A stretch of DNA of 64,000 nucleotides from contig NZ_JAESWB010000181.1 in the NCBI RefSeq assembly GCF_016765675.1, positions 186,001-250,000 of the forward strand. Reading direction: 5' to 3'. Every line of letters starts with the position of its first letter. The stretch's first letter is position 1. The translations under genes were made by a program, and so were the position numbers. This document shows, piece by piece, positions 10,151 to 19,290 of this stretch. The stretch is from Neobacillus paridis (GTDB taxonomy: Bacteria; Bacillota; Bacilli; Bacillales; Cytobacillaceae). The notes below the pieces were generated by a model. The model searched no databases and was not told the DNA's origin. It saw only the letters and a program-made list of their open reading frames with translations.

Positions 10151-10185
10151 AATATAGGCCCCTAATCTAGTTAAGGGCCTATATT
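10151..10185. promoter_or_regulatory. Perfect 11-bp inverted repeat before the MarR gene
   Basis: AATATAGGCCC (10151-10161) pairs exactly with GGGCCTATATT (10175-10185), 13-base spacer. It sits 24-58 bases upstream of the MarR start. It could be a MarR operator or a transcription-attenuating hairpin after the dehydrogenase gene; no strong T run follows. Confidence 0.4.
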
Positions 10186-10194
10186 AAGCACCCA

Positions 10195-10926
10195 TTATTG
10201 CGCTGAGAATCCGCCGTCAATTACAATTTCGGCACCGTTGATGTAGGATGATTCATCAGATGCCAAGAATAGGGCCGCATTAGCAATATCCTCCGGCTTG
10301 CCTAATCGCTGCAGCGGTGTTGCTTGGATTAACTGACCGAGAAGTTCCTTTGATGTACTTAAAGCTTTTGTCATTGGGGTTTCAATGATTCCCGGGAACA
10401 GTGCATTCACACGCACTCCCTGCCAGCCAAAAGTAGTTGCAGCAGCTTTTGAAATCGCCCGTACCGCTCCTTTCGATGCTGAATAATGATTATATCCCTG
10501 ACCGATTTGTGCGGTATAAGAAGAAATATTGATGATTGAGCCTTGCTTTTGCGCCGCCATATACGGTGCCACATGTTTCATGCCAGCAAAGGGACCAAAA
10601 CCATTAATCGCCAGCATTTTCTGCCAATCATCCAAATTGATCTCCTGGAATGGTTTTTCCGACGCAATCCCGGCATTGTTAACCAAGATATCAATTTTTC
10701 CAAAACGGTCGTTTACTTCCTTCGCTAATACCTGCCATTCTTCATCGGAAGCGACATTTAATTTCATCCCATAAACATTTTTCTTTTGATTAGCCTTTTC
10801 CAGAGCTGCCTCATTAATATCTGCAGCAATCACAATCGCACCCTCACTGCTAAATAAATCAACCATGCATTCCCCAATACCGGAAGCTCCGCCAGTAATA
10901 ATCGCTACTTTCCCCTTCAGTCTCAT
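10195..10926 (-). CDS. Short-chain dehydrogenase/reductase (SDR)
   Basis: A 243-residue classical SDR: NAD(P)-binding TGGASGIG (12-19), NNAGIA near 87, catalytic serine in NISS near 134, YSASKGA with the Tyr/Lys pair near 148-152, and the C-terminal INGAEIVIDGGFSAQ. D38 after the second strand (VIAADIN) favours NAD. Substrate is unknown; relatives oxidise 3-hydroxy acids, polyols or steroids. Start ATG has AAGGGAG upstream. Probably cotranscribed with the MarR gene. Confidence 0.88.
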   Translation of the reverse strand: MRLKGKVAIITGGASGIGECMVDLFSSEGAIVIAADINEAALEKANQKKNVYGMKLNVASDEEWQVLAKEVNDRFGKIDILVNNAGIASEKPFQEINLDDWQKMLAINGFGPFAGMKHVAPYMAAQKQGSIINISSYTAQIGQGYNHYSASKGAVRAISKAAATTFGWQGVRVNALFPGIIETPMTKALSTSKELLGQLIQATPLQRLGKPEDIANAALFLASDESSYINGAEIVIDGGFSAQ

Positions 10927-11040
10927 TCGTATTTCTCCCTTCCCCTTATTAAGATATCTAATTATTTAACATCTAAATATTAACAAATAATTATACGTTT
11001 TTCAACTTTGAGAACTTGTTAATATAGACTAAGATTACAC

Positions 11041-11082
11041 AAAAAACAACGGGGTCCAAAACTATAATCCCGCTGTTTTTTG
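11041..11082. terminator. Bidirectional terminator after sfsA
   Basis: AAAAAACAACGGG pairs with CCCGCTGTTTTTT around a 16-base loop; flanking A and T runs serve both strands. Confidence 0.65.
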
Positions 11083-11104
11083 TAATGTAAGGTTCCAGTT
11101 AATT

Positions 11105-11225
11105 AGTAAAAAAAGTGCGATACGTCAATTAAACATGGCTATCTAGCAGTAAAAAGGTGCTATCCGTCAGTTATACATGGTTATTTGACAGTAAAAAAAG
11201 CCTCATCCGACAGTAAATTCACTAT
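11105..11225. repeat. Degenerate 42-43-bp tandem repeat
   Basis: Units begin AGTAAAAA at 11105, 11148 and 11190 and share TCCGTCAGTTATACATGG-like cores with substitutions. Non-coding, between SDR and sfsA. Confidence 0.55.
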
Positions 11226-11237
11226 CAGATACCAAGG

Positions 11238-11932
11238 TCATAGGCGCGATAAGTAAACCGGAAGCGGCTGGTCCAAAACCAGTTCATCCTCTTTCACAAT
11301 CGCGTCATAGGCCAAAATCTGCACACCCTCGCTTGCTGCCTGGAATAAGGCAGCCGTGAAAGCGGGATCCATTTCCCGGTTTGGGGAAAACGCATGGCAG
11401 CCTTTCATTTGTACGACAAACAGAATCGCCCCTGTATATCCCTCATGAACTGCCTTTGCCAATTCTAATACGTGTTTTGCCCCTCTTGAGGTTGGGGCAT
11501 CCGGAAACAACGCAACTCCATTTTTCTCTAGCGTTACACCTTTTACTTCAATAAATCCTTTTTCATTTTGCTTTTCAAAATAAAGATCAAATCGGGAAGC
11601 GCCAAAGGTCACTTCTCTTTTAAGCGAGTTAACGCAACCTATTTCCTGTATTTTTCCCGCTTCTAGAGCCTCAAAGGCGGTCTGATTGGGAGCTTGAGAA
11701 TCAACGTTTACCCAGCCGCCGTTTTTCGCTGCTGCAATCAGCGAGAATCTTGTTTTCCTATTGGGATTGTCACTCTCCTCCAAGAGGACCTCAACATTAT
11801 GTTGCAGTAGTTCTTTTAAGCGCCGGTATTTTTGATATGAACCGTTTCTCTTACTCCGCTTATAAATACCTCGGCGATAAACCGGTTTATACGCTTGTCC
11901 AGCCGTCCATGGACTATTTTTCGATATTTCAT
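11238..11932 (-). pseudogene. sfsA: SfsA family protein, broken by a one-base deletion
   Basis: SfsA proteins (sugar fermentation stimulation, nuclease-like fold) normally start MKYRKIVHGR and run about 230 residues. Here the N-terminal 37 residues (11932 to about 11820, RINRFIAEVFISG..VHIKNTG) are in one frame and the remainder (RLKELLQHNVEVLLEES... to YLSRL, ending 11238) in another. At about 11818 GGC-GCT-TAA replaces the expected GGC-CGC-TTA, so one C is missing and a stop follows NTGA. Restoring it gives a full-length 231-residue protein, so the lesion is recent or a sequencing error. Confidence 0.8.
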
Positions 11933-12095
11933 GTCTTCACTTCCGTACGTTGCTTTATTGGGCTTCGTCAGAGATGCTATCATTTTTATGTTACTCATAT
12001 GCAGCCTATTTTTTCAAATTTAAAAAGATAAAGATCCCCTCATTCAATAAGGAGCTCCAAGCAATCTAATATGGGGAGATCATCCATGGGAACAC

Positions 12096-12405
12096 CTAGG
12101 CTTGCAGCATGACCAGAATCCCCACTAACGCCGACAATGCAAGACTATGGAAGAAAAACTGACAGCACTAGCTCCTTCCGTCCAATCCTCGTAAAAGGTT
12201 GCGACAACAATACTTTGGGCATCAATCATTTTCCCCCTCACCCCGCCAGTTGAGTTCGAGGCAGCAATCATAACCGGATCAAGCCCAAGTTGATGTGCGG
12301 TAATTGTCTGCATACTGCCAATCAAGGCGTTGGAGGAGGCATCACTGCCCGTTAGAAACACCCCAAGCCAGCCAATCATCGCTGCAAAAAACGGGGTGAT
12401 TTGCC
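12096..12405 (-). pseudogene. L-lactate permease remnant (C-terminal fragment, frameshifted)
   Basis: The minus strand encodes [39 protein letters not shown] and [17 protein letters not shown], diagnostic of the last fifth of LctP/LldP lactate permeases. After a frameshift near 12165 the tail [19 protein letters not shown] follows in another frame and stops at 12096. The remaining 400 or so N-terminal residues are absent; the homology ends where a 52-bp tandem repeat begins at 12406. This is a decayed gene. Confidence 0.8.
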
Positions 12406-12520
12406 CTTCATGGCGGAGATGAAGGACAGTTGACCGGGTTTCGTTGCGAGATTTGTCCTTCATGGCCGGAATGAAAGACAGCTAACCAAGTTTTGTCGCA
12501 GCTATTGTCCTTCATAAGGC
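12406..12520. repeat. 52-bp tandem repeat array B (two and a bit copies)
   Basis: Units begin CTTCATGGC at 12406, CTTCATGGC at 12458 and CTTCATAAGG at 12510, exact 52-base period. Each contains GACAG and a TTGACC or TAACCA segment about 24 bases in. The period and the internal TTGACC match arrays at 14734 and 18557. Confidence 0.7.
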
Positions 12521-12583
12521 CTTTTTATTGCTTTTATAAAATTGTATTTTCCTGATATGATAGAATCATTGGGAGGTTCTATG

Positions 12584-13765
12584 ATGAATACACAACGCTG
12601 GATGAGCAGACAGTTTTTTAGTTTTTATTTAACATGGGGGGTTTTTCTTCCCTATTGGACCGGGTGGATGATTCATACAAAGGGAATTACGATTTCCCAA
12701 GCCAGTTTGATTATGAGCTTGGGGCTGGTTGTCCGCGGACTATCGACCTTATTTGCCTTTCCTTATTTATCAGTGAAATTTAGCAGCCGAACTTTGCTAA
12801 AGGCAATGACCCTCGGTACGCTTATTGCCATTCTTGGTTACATACCGACAGCTACCTTCACCAGCCTGCTAATGATCACCTTACTTTTACATATTGTTTA
12901 TCCCACCTTGATGCCCGCTTTGGATAGTGCGGCCGGAGTCCTTGCACAGAGCAAGCAGCTGAGAGATTACGGAAAAAGCCGTTCTTGGGGTTCGATCGGC
13001 TTTGTCGTAGCCGGCATGATCTTAACTGTCTTTACAGGGAAGTTTGGGGACGAAGTGATTTTATGGGCGCTGTTAATCGGTACAAGCGTATTTGTGTTGC
13101 TTGGATTTATGCCTGCACCCGCAGTTTTATCAGAAAAACCACAAACTGAACAAGCAAAAAAAGGCGGCATGCTGCGATTATTTCGCGTTAAATACTTTGG
13201 CCTGGTGCTCGTCATTGTGATTTTACTGCAAGCGGCACACGCTTCTTATTACAGCTATGGATACATCTTCCTACAAGACATTCATGCGCCCCAATATTTA
13301 ATTGGCGTGATTTTAAACATTGCCGTCATCGCTGAAATCATTTTCTTTTCCATTGCCGACCGGGCTTTCGGGAAATTTTCAGCAGGCTCGTTACTTACAT
13401 TGGCGGCACTTGGATCGACCGTTCGTTGGATCCTGGTATTTGCCTTTCCCAATGTCGTGATGTTCTGCATTGCCCAAACATTGCATGCATGCTCATTCGC
13501 GACGGCACATTATGCCTTTATGAAATACCTCATTAAAAATGTCCCGCACGAACAGGTCTCAATGGCGCAAGGGATGTACTCGGCGCTGGCACTTAGCTGG
13601 AGTACAGCAGTTTTCACGATATTCGGCGGTTATTTATACGCAATCGAACCACAATACGCTTTTATCGGGATGATTACATGCACTATCCCGGCAATGTTAC
13701 TAGCGCTTGTTTATCAGAAAATGGCTAATCAAAAGGAAGCTCGAATCAAAAGATCTGCCAGTTAA
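12584..13765 (+). CDS. ywbF: MFS transporter, phenylpropionate permease type (YwbF-like)
   Basis: A 393-residue protein with about 12 membrane segments. RDYGKSRSWGSIGFVVAGM (about 128-146) is characteristic of the PPP/HcaT-like MFS branch to which B. subtilis YwbF belongs. The substrate is not known. The second ATG of the ATGATG pair (12584) is preferred since GGGAGG lies 7 bases upstream. Presence of ywbG/H/I-like genes in the same window supports the YwbF assignment. A strong terminator follows. Confidence 0.75.
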   Translation: MNTQRWMSRQFFSFYLTWGVFLPYWTGWMIHTKGITISQASLIMSLGLVVRGLSTLFAFPYLSVKFSSRTLLKAMTLGTLIAILGYIPTATFTSLLMITLLLHIVYPTLMPALDSAAGVLAQSKQLRDYGKSRSWGSIGFVVAGMILTVFTGKFGDEVILWALLIGTSVFVLLGFMPAPAVLSEKPQTEQAKKGGMLRLFRVKYFGLVLVIVILLQAAHASYYSYGYIFLQDIHAPQYLIGVILNIAVIAEIIFFSIADRAFGKFSAGSLLTLAALGSTVRWILVFAFPNVVMFCIAQTLHACSFATAHYAFMKYLIKNVPHEQVSMAQGMYSALALSWSTAVFTIFGGYLYAIEPQYAFIGMITCTIPAMLLALVYQKMANQKEARIKRSAS

Positions 13766-13772
13766 TCAAGAC

Positions 13773-13815
13773 GGGGGCCATTTTGAATAATATCAAAATG
13801 GCGCCCCTATTTTTT
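13773..13815 (+). terminator. Rho-independent terminator after the MFS gene
   Basis: GGGGCCATTTTGA-type stem pairing with TCAAAATGGCGCCCC, followed by TATTTTTTG. Confidence 0.8.
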
Positions 13816-13969
13816 GAACTTGGGAGCTCCAGCTGTCGTTAAATTTTTTGGGAGACGATGGACCTGGTTATATGACCTCTAATTAATAACGCTTTATTCA
13901 GAGGGGGGGTAGGTAACCTAGCTCATTGATTTTTCGAGCTATAATGCCCCAGGCTCTAAAATTAGCAAG

Positions 13970-14644
13970 CTACAGATTTGGTATTTGCCAATCAATTTCT
14001 TGCATGCCCAGTTTCCGCAAGATTGCATTCGTGCGGGAAAAGGGTCGGCTGCCAAAGAAGCCCCGATTGGCGGAAAATGGACTTGGGTGAGGCGACTTGA
14101 TGATATAATGCCGTGACGATGTGATCAATTGCTGTTTTTGTTGAGCAAAATTACCCCAAAGAATAAACACAACCGGCGTTTCTCTTTGATTCAATGTTTC
14201 GATCACTTTGTCCGTAAACATCTCCCAGCCAAGGCCTTTATGTGAATTGGGGATTCCCGCCCGGACGGTTAATACCGCATTGAGCATTAGTACCCCTTGC
14301 TCCGTCCACTTTACGAGATAACCGTTATTAGGAATATAGCATCCTAAATCAGTCTGCAGCTCCTTATAGATATTTTGCAAGGATGGCGGAATGCCTACGC
14401 CAGGCTTAACGGAAAAACTTAATCCATGTGCCTGCCCCGGTCCATGATAAGGATCCTGGCCAATAATGACGACCTTCGTGTCATTATACGGAGTGTAATG
14501 CAACGCATTGTAAATATCATACATGTCCGGATAGACCACACGCGTTTGGTATTCATGCAGCAAATTTTTTCGTAACTGTTGGTAATATGGTTTCTTGAAC
14601 TCTCCCTCAAGCAAAGGTGCCCAATCATTTTTTAAAATCGCCAT
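13970..14644 (-). CDS. ung: Uracil-DNA glycosylase
   Basis: Excises uracil from DNA at the start of base excision repair. The 224-residue family 1 enzyme has the water-activating motif GQDPYHG (62-68, D64), the [11 protein letters not shown] strand, and the leucine-loop region [17 protein letters not shown] near 185-201. The ATG at 14644 is preferred over the GTG at 14650 because GGAG lies 5 bases before it. Monocistronic. Confidence 0.96.
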   Translation of the reverse strand: MAILKNDWAPLLEGEFKKPYYQQLRKNLLHEYQTRVVYPDMYDIYNALHYTPYNDTKVVIIGQDPYHGPGQAHGLSFSVKPGVGIPPSLQNIYKELQTDLGCYIPNNGYLVKWTEQGVLMLNAVLTVRAGIPNSHKGLGWEMFTDKVIETLNQRETPVVFILWGNFAQQKQQLITSSRHYIIKSPHPSPFSANRGFFGSRPFSRTNAILRKLGMQEIDWQIPNL

Positions 14645-14733
14645 TGTCACTCCACACTCATTTCTGTAGTTGATACCTCTGCTCCAATTATAAAATTAAA
14701 ATATTTCGAGTATCAACCTTTATGGACATCCAT

Positions 14734-14837
14734 TTCGGGCTGTTAGAGCCCGGCTACTTGACCGAATGCTACAAGACCAGCGCTTTTCGGGCTGTTAGAG
14801 CCGCCTTGCCAAAAGGGCAAGACCAGGCGAATACTTT
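14734..14837. repeat. 52-bp tandem repeat array C (two copies)
   Basis: TTCGGGCTGTTAGAGCC occurs at 14734 and again at 14786, a 52-base period. The first copy also has CTACTTGACCGA at the same internal position as in the array at 18557. The second copy has diverged. An open frame over this stretch is not called a gene. Confidence 0.65.
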
Positions 14838-14963
14838 TTCAAGGAAATTAATTGATTGCTTCAAAAATATTGTTACAAATCAATTGTATAGTTTTGAACA
14901 ATATTTGAAATGGACAAACATCCGCCTGTGATGGACATATTTTTTACCAAAACTATAAACATG

Positions 14964-15003
14964 AAAATGGAGCCTATTCTTAGCTGTAAGGCTCCATTTT
15001 TGT
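14964..15003. terminator. Bidirectional terminator after brnQ
   Basis: AAAATGGAGCC pairs with GGCTCCATTTTT, loop of about 17 bases; 35 bases beyond the brnQ stop. Confidence 0.75.
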
Positions 15004-15037
15004 TTTTCTTCATTTATTCGGAAGTTACAGGGGCACT

Positions 15038-16381
15038 TTAGGCTGCTTTCTTCTCCATTGTTTCCGTAGTCGACTTATATTTTTCCACAAGGCAACCTAT
15101 TGTAAAGCCAAGCAATCCGGGAATCACCCAGCCAAAGCCCATATTTTGTAAAGGAACATTCGATAATAATACTGAAAGGGAACCATGCAACCATTGTGAG
15201 TTGATGACTTCCACCAAGCTATATAAGCCGACTAGTCCAATGGTCATAACATACACCGGACGTTGATGAAAAGGTAATCGATCATGCGCCAGGCCCAAAA
15301 TAATTAAGGCAATAACCATTGGATACAATAAGCCCAAGATCGGTACCGATATTTTCAATATCTGAGATAGACCAAGATTCGCTACTAAGCCGCTGATTAC
15401 ACATAAAAGGATCGCCCATTGAATATACGATAATTTTTGGAAAAGGCTGGAGAAAAATTGAGCACATGATGTGATCAAGCCAATACAAACGCTTAAACAG
15501 GCTAAGGTAAAAATGACTCCTAATACAACTGTTCCACTAGTCCCAAACAATTGCTGTAATACCACGCTTAATACAATGGCTCCATTATCCACTTTTCCCG
15601 TTATCGAAGCTGAAGCCCCCAAGTAGGCAATAATCAGATAACAGATCGATAAAAGTAGCCCGGATATGAGTCCAAATCGGACGAGATAATTTACCTGCAA
15701 GGACGGCTTGGTAATGTTCTTATTTCTAAAAATTGTCGTAAAAAGGACTCCGTAAATTAACGGACACAGTGCATCCATTGTTTGATATCCATCTAAAAAG
15801 CCTTGTGAAATTGGATTCTCTTTATAAGCTAAAGCAGCTTCTTTAAATTGAGCCATGTCTGTAAATAACGCTTTGATAAAAATAACAATCATTAACACTA
15901 ACAAAGTCGGTGTTAAAACCTTCCCAATTCTATCTATTAATTTCGATGGCGATTTTGCAAACCAAAAGACGATACTAAAAAAGACCACTGTATAAACCAA
16001 AAGTGCTAACGGTGAGGAGCCAATTACATTAGGTAAGAAGGGTTTGACTCCCATTTCATACGCAAGGCTGCCTGCGCGAGGAATGGCCAGCCCCGGCCCG
16101 ATTGATAGATAAATGACGATTGGAAAAAGGAACGCAAAAACTGGATGAACCCTATTTAATAAAGATTCGAATGTGCCTGATTTGGCAATCGCGATAAACG
16201 CTAATACGGCAAGGCCCGCATCTGAAATAATAAAGCCAATAATCGCTGCCCAGACATTTTCGCCAGCAGCCTGTCCTAAATATGCCGGAAAAATTAAATT
16301 TCCTGCGCCGAATAATATCGAGAATAACATAAAGCCAATAAACAGGATTTCTTTATTGGTCAATCGATTCAATCGTGCCAC
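15038..16381 (-). CDS. brnQ: Branched-chain amino acid:cation symporter
   Basis: A 447-residue protein with about 12 membrane segments and LIVCS-family hallmarks: LFGAGNLIFPAYLGQAAG near 20-37 and RAGSLAYEMGVKPF near 100. It imports leucine, isoleucine and valine with sodium or protons. Monocistronic. A CodY-like site lies upstream, in keeping with CodY control of branched-chain uptake in Bacillus. Confidence 0.92.
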   Translation of the reverse strand: MARLNRLTNKEILFIGFMLFSILFGAGNLIFPAYLGQAAGENVWAAIIGFIISDAGLAVLAFIAIAKSGTFESLLNRVHPVFAFLFPIVIYLSIGPGLAIPRAGSLAYEMGVKPFLPNVIGSSPLALLVYTVVFFSIVFWFAKSPSKLIDRIGKVLTPTLLVLMIVIFIKALFTDMAQFKEAALAYKENPISQGFLDGYQTMDALCPLIYGVLFTTIFRNKNITKPSLQVNYLVRFGLISGLLLSICYLIIAYLGASASITGKVDNGAIVLSVVLQQLFGTSGTVVLGVIFTLACLSVCIGLITSCAQFFSSLFQKLSYIQWAILLCVISGLVANLGLSQILKISVPILGLLYPMVIALIILGLAHDRLPFHQRPVYVMTIGLVGLYSLVEVINSQWLHGSLSVLLSNVPLQNMGFGWVIPGLLGFTIGCLVEKYKSTTETMEKKAA

Positions 16382-16468
16382 CTCAATCTAAAATTGCTAT
16401 ATTAAAAACATTTTTATATTCTATCAAATATCTATTCAAGTTAGAATCATCTTCAAAAAAATACTAAT

Positions 16469-16483
16469 ATTTTTCAATAAATT
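16469..16483 (-). promoter_or_regulatory. Possible CodY-binding motif upstream of brnQ
   Basis: The minus strand reads AATTTATTGAAAAAT, 12 of 15 matches to AATTTTCWGAAAATT. In an AT-rich gap such a match can arise by chance. Confidence 0.3.
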
Positions 16484-16600
16484 AGCAAGAGTTCCCAACC
16501 AAAGAGATAGAAATTGGATATAGTTTGAATTAACAGACTAATCTGTAATACAATGAAATCAGCATACTTTTATCCCCAATTTTTGGAGGTATATAAATAT

Positions 16601-17545
16601 ATGAATCTCTTTTTTCGCCTTTTTGGCAGCCTTTTACTTTGGGTTAGTATGGCACTCATTGTGATCTTAATTGTTTTATTGCCGAGAGATACACAATCCC
16701 AACGAGTGGGTGTTAAAGATGTGATGTCCTACCATTTTACTTGGGATAACTATAAAAACAATATCTATCATTACGCAGAAGAAGTGAAAACGACAAAAAG
16801 CCTTGGAACGACGGTTTTTAACCAGCCTGTTGAGGTTGAACTGTGGCTTTACTTTAAACGCAGTATGGTCGTTTTGATTCCTGCCATGTTTCTCAGCATC
16901 CTTCTCGGTATTACAAAAGGTGTATTTGATTATCGGCTGCAGCGAAACAAACTAGGGCGTTTTTTCGGCAGGGGATCGACCTGGCTGGGGCAGGCCGTGC
17001 CTGATTTTTTTCTGGTTTTCCTTGTCCAGACCCTGTTATCTTTAGCAATGAGTCACGGTTTTCCACGATTGCGGATGTATGGGAATGAGGAATGGTACAG
17101 CTTTTTATTTCCGATCGTATTTTTAAGCATGTATCCAGCGTTTGTGATTGCCAGGTATACGTTTCAAGCATTAGAAGAGGAAGAAGAAAAGGGCTATGTT
17201 CATACCGCAAAGGCAAAAGGGGTTCCTGACCGTACCATCCTTTGGAAGCATATGCTAAAAAATTGTTATCCCAAATTGCTGCAGCACTATATGCCAATTA
17301 TTTTACTATTATTTTCCGGCATGTTCGTCGTAGAATTTTTAACATCGTACCATGGAATAGGTTATCGATTAATAGCAGCCATCCAATTGAAGAGCAAGTT
17401 TGCCGCTGGACAGGCATTGCCAATTGACGTGCCTGCTGTCATTGGCTTTAGTTTATTAGTGATGGTTCTGTTGCTGGCTGCCCAATGGACTGGCCAAATC
17501 TTGGAATATTTTCTTAATCCTAAAAAAGGGGGCAGGGCTTCATGA
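16601..17545 (+). CDS. ABC transporter permease, OppB/DppB type
   Basis: A 314-residue inner-membrane permease with about six hydrophobic segments and a binding-protein-dependent permease region around KAKGVPDRTILWKHMLKN, the EAA-type loop contacting the ATPase. ATG at 16601 is preferred because GGAGGT lies 10-11 bases upstream; the earlier ATG at 16553 has no ribosome site. It overlaps the next permease by 4 bases. No ATPase or binding protein gene is nearby. Peptide, nickel or another solute are all possible substrates. Confidence 0.75.
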   Translation: MNLFFRLFGSLLLWVSMALIVILIVLLPRDTQSQRVGVKDVMSYHFTWDNYKNNIYHYAEEVKTTKSLGTTVFNQPVEVELWLYFKRSMVVLIPAMFLSILLGITKGVFDYRLQRNKLGRFFGRGSTWLGQAVPDFFLVFLVQTLLSLAMSHGFPRLRMYGNEEWYSFLFPIVFLSMYPAFVIARYTFQALEEEEEKGYVHTAKAKGVPDRTILWKHMLKNCYPKLLQHYMPIILLLFSGMFVVEFLTSYHGIGYRLIAAIQLKSKFAAGQALPIDVPAVIGFSLLVMVLLLAAQWTGQILEYFLNPKKGGRAS

Positions 17546-18519
17546 GGAGAATACTCTCTTTATGGATTGGCATTATCGGCTGCGGTTTCATCGCCTTCAT
17601 TTTTTTGTTTGGACCGTATTTGCCCAATGTTGACCGAGATGTCACCCCTCATAGCTATATTGTCGGGCCGGAGAGCAATTTGGATTTTATCCTGCCGCCA
17701 TTTCCACCAAGTAAGGAATTCCCATTAGGTTCTGATAAGAAGGGACGAGATATCTACAGTGCCTTGATCATGGGCACCCGCAGTACCTTAACAACTGTGT
17801 TTACGATTTCGTTGATTACTTTTTTGCTGGCGCTTCCCTTCGGTGTCGCCGCCGCCCACGTGAAATTTTTCCGGGTCCTATTGCAGGGATGGAATTACCT
17901 ATTCTCCCGCATACCCGTATTCTTTTATCTTGTGATCATTTCAACGATTCCCTTCTTTATTCTTTCACCACACCGGGCGTTTTGGATGATCAGCTTTTTG
18001 GTTATTTTTGAATTAGGAAAAGTCGGGGAAGTGGTATATAAAGGGGTTTCACTTATTCAAAAAGAAACCTTTTATGAAGCAGGGATTGTATCGGGTTCAC
18101 GGGTTTGGGGCTTGTGGAAACGATATTATTGGCCAGGCTGCTACCCGCAGTGGGTCGCTTATTTTATCCAGCATTTGGGCAGCATGTTATTTTTGCTGGG
18201 GCAGCTTGGCATCTTTGGAATATTCATTTCACAGACTTTTTTACAGCAAATAGACGGTTCTTACTTAATTGATAACACTGCACTGATTTGGCCGATGTTT
18301 TTGTTTGATGTGTTAATTGATATGGATGCCTACCCATGGGTGCCATTATTCAGCTCGCTGATGATCACCTTATCGATGTTTTCCTTTGTCGCTTTAGGGG
18401 AGGGAATATTGGAATATCATTCAAGAAAATACAAGGGCTTGCTATTGCCAAGAAAACCGTTCTTTTCTTGGCGGCGGACGATGAAACGAGAAGCACTGGG
18501 GCAGGCCCGAAACCACTAA
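17542..18519 (+). CDS. ABC transporter permease, OppC/DppC type
   Basis: A 325-residue permease with the OppC-like N-terminus, the conserved LGSDKKGRDIYSALIMGTRSTL (about 72-93), about six membrane segments and an EAA-type loop (ETFYEAGIVSGSRVWGLWKRY, about 175-195). Starts with ATGA overlapping the stop of the previous gene, so the two are translationally coupled. The nearest downstream sequence is a tandem repeat array and not an ATPase, so the pair is orphan here and must borrow or lack its partners. Confidence 0.75.
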   Translation: MRRILSLWIGIIGCGFIAFIFLFGPYLPNVDRDVTPHSYIVGPESNLDFILPPFPPSKEFPLGSDKKGRDIYSALIMGTRSTLTTVFTISLITFLLALPFGVAAAHVKFFRVLLQGWNYLFSRIPVFFYLVIISTIPFFILSPHRAFWMISFLVIFELGKVGEVVYKGVSLIQKETFYEAGIVSGSRVWGLWKRYYWPGCYPQWVAYFIQHLGSMLFLLGQLGIFGIFISQTFLQQIDGSYLIDNTALIWPMFLFDVLIDMDAYPWVPLFSSLMITLSMFSFVALGEGILEYHSRKYKGLLLPRKPFFSWRRTMKREALGQARNH

Positions 18520-18556
18520 ATAGAGCGAGGATATCCCAAAAGGTAAATTTCTGTGG

Positions 18557-18838
18557 TCCGGGCACCTAGACTGCTTCTACTTAACCGAGACTAGGAAAAC
18601 ATCCGCTGTTCGGGCATCTAGACTGCCTCTACTTGACCGAGACTAGGAAAATATCTGCTGTTCGGGCATCTAGACTGCCTCTACTTGACCGAGACTAGGA
18701 AAATATCTGCTGTTCGGGCATCTAGACTGCCTCTACTTGACCGAGACTAGGAAAATATCTGCTGTTCGGGCATCTAGACTGCTTCTACTTGACCGAGACT
18801 AGGAAAATATCTGCTGTCAGGGTACTTAGGCTACTTCT
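18557..18838. repeat. 52-bp tandem repeat array A (five copies plus a degenerate sixth)
   Basis: CGGGCA cores occur at 18559, 18611, 18663, 18715 and 18767, then CAGGGTAC at 18819; exact 52-base period. Units read TTCGGGCATCTAGACTGCC, then CTACTTGACCGAGACTAGG, then AAAATATCTGCTG. The central copies are almost identical, the outer ones diverge, as expected for unequal recombination. No unique spacers, so not CRISPR. Non-coding in all frames inspected. Confidence 0.9.
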
Positions 18839-18913
18839 AGGAACAGTGAAAATTTCAGCCGCACAAGTTCGTAGTCAGGTCGTCTCTACAATACCAAATT
18901 ATAAAATTATACA

Positions 18914-18962
18914 AAGAGGCTGTCTCAATGGTGTCTGGCACACCTTTTAAGACAGCCTTTTT
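18914..18962 (+). terminator. Terminator-like hairpin before the M20 gene
   Basis: AGAGGCTGTCT pairs with AAGACAGCCT, then TTTTTCG. It ends the permease/repeat region. The loop contains GTGTCTGGCACACC, a member of a motif family recurring in this window. Confidence 0.6.
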
Positions 18963-19290
18963 CGTCCTCCCAGTTTTAACAGGAGGTTCTGGTTTGAAAG
19001 CTAAACGCTTGTTTCAGAAGTTATTTGTCAAATTACTAAATCAGTAATACCATTTGCGGCGTGTTTGTCCCTTGCTTAAAAATTCGATAATCAATATAAT
19101 TTATTCATGTTTGGTTACCGATGAAATAAGAACGGGACTTAAAAAAATTCCCGCACATCGAAATTTTTGACTATATGACATGATATCCATCCACGCTTAC
19201 GAAAGGGTGGGGGACTTGCCAATAAACTTAGGTGTTTGCTGACAGGTTCGAGCCAACAAGCCATCAAAGCTATATTAGGAGTGATTTCAA

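Noticed and set aside
11750-12031. Plus-strand open frame overlapping the sfsA 5' end
   Set aside because: It is antisense to the clear SfsA coding sequence and has no ribosome site or recognisable protein.
14722-14931. Open frame of 69 codons downstream of nothing obvious
   Set aside because: It runs across the 52-bp repeat copies, has no ribosome site, and shows no protein-like conservation.
18557-18838. Regularly spaced repeat that could be taken for a CRISPR array
   Set aside because: The whole 52-bp unit is repeated without unique spacers, and no cas genes are near.
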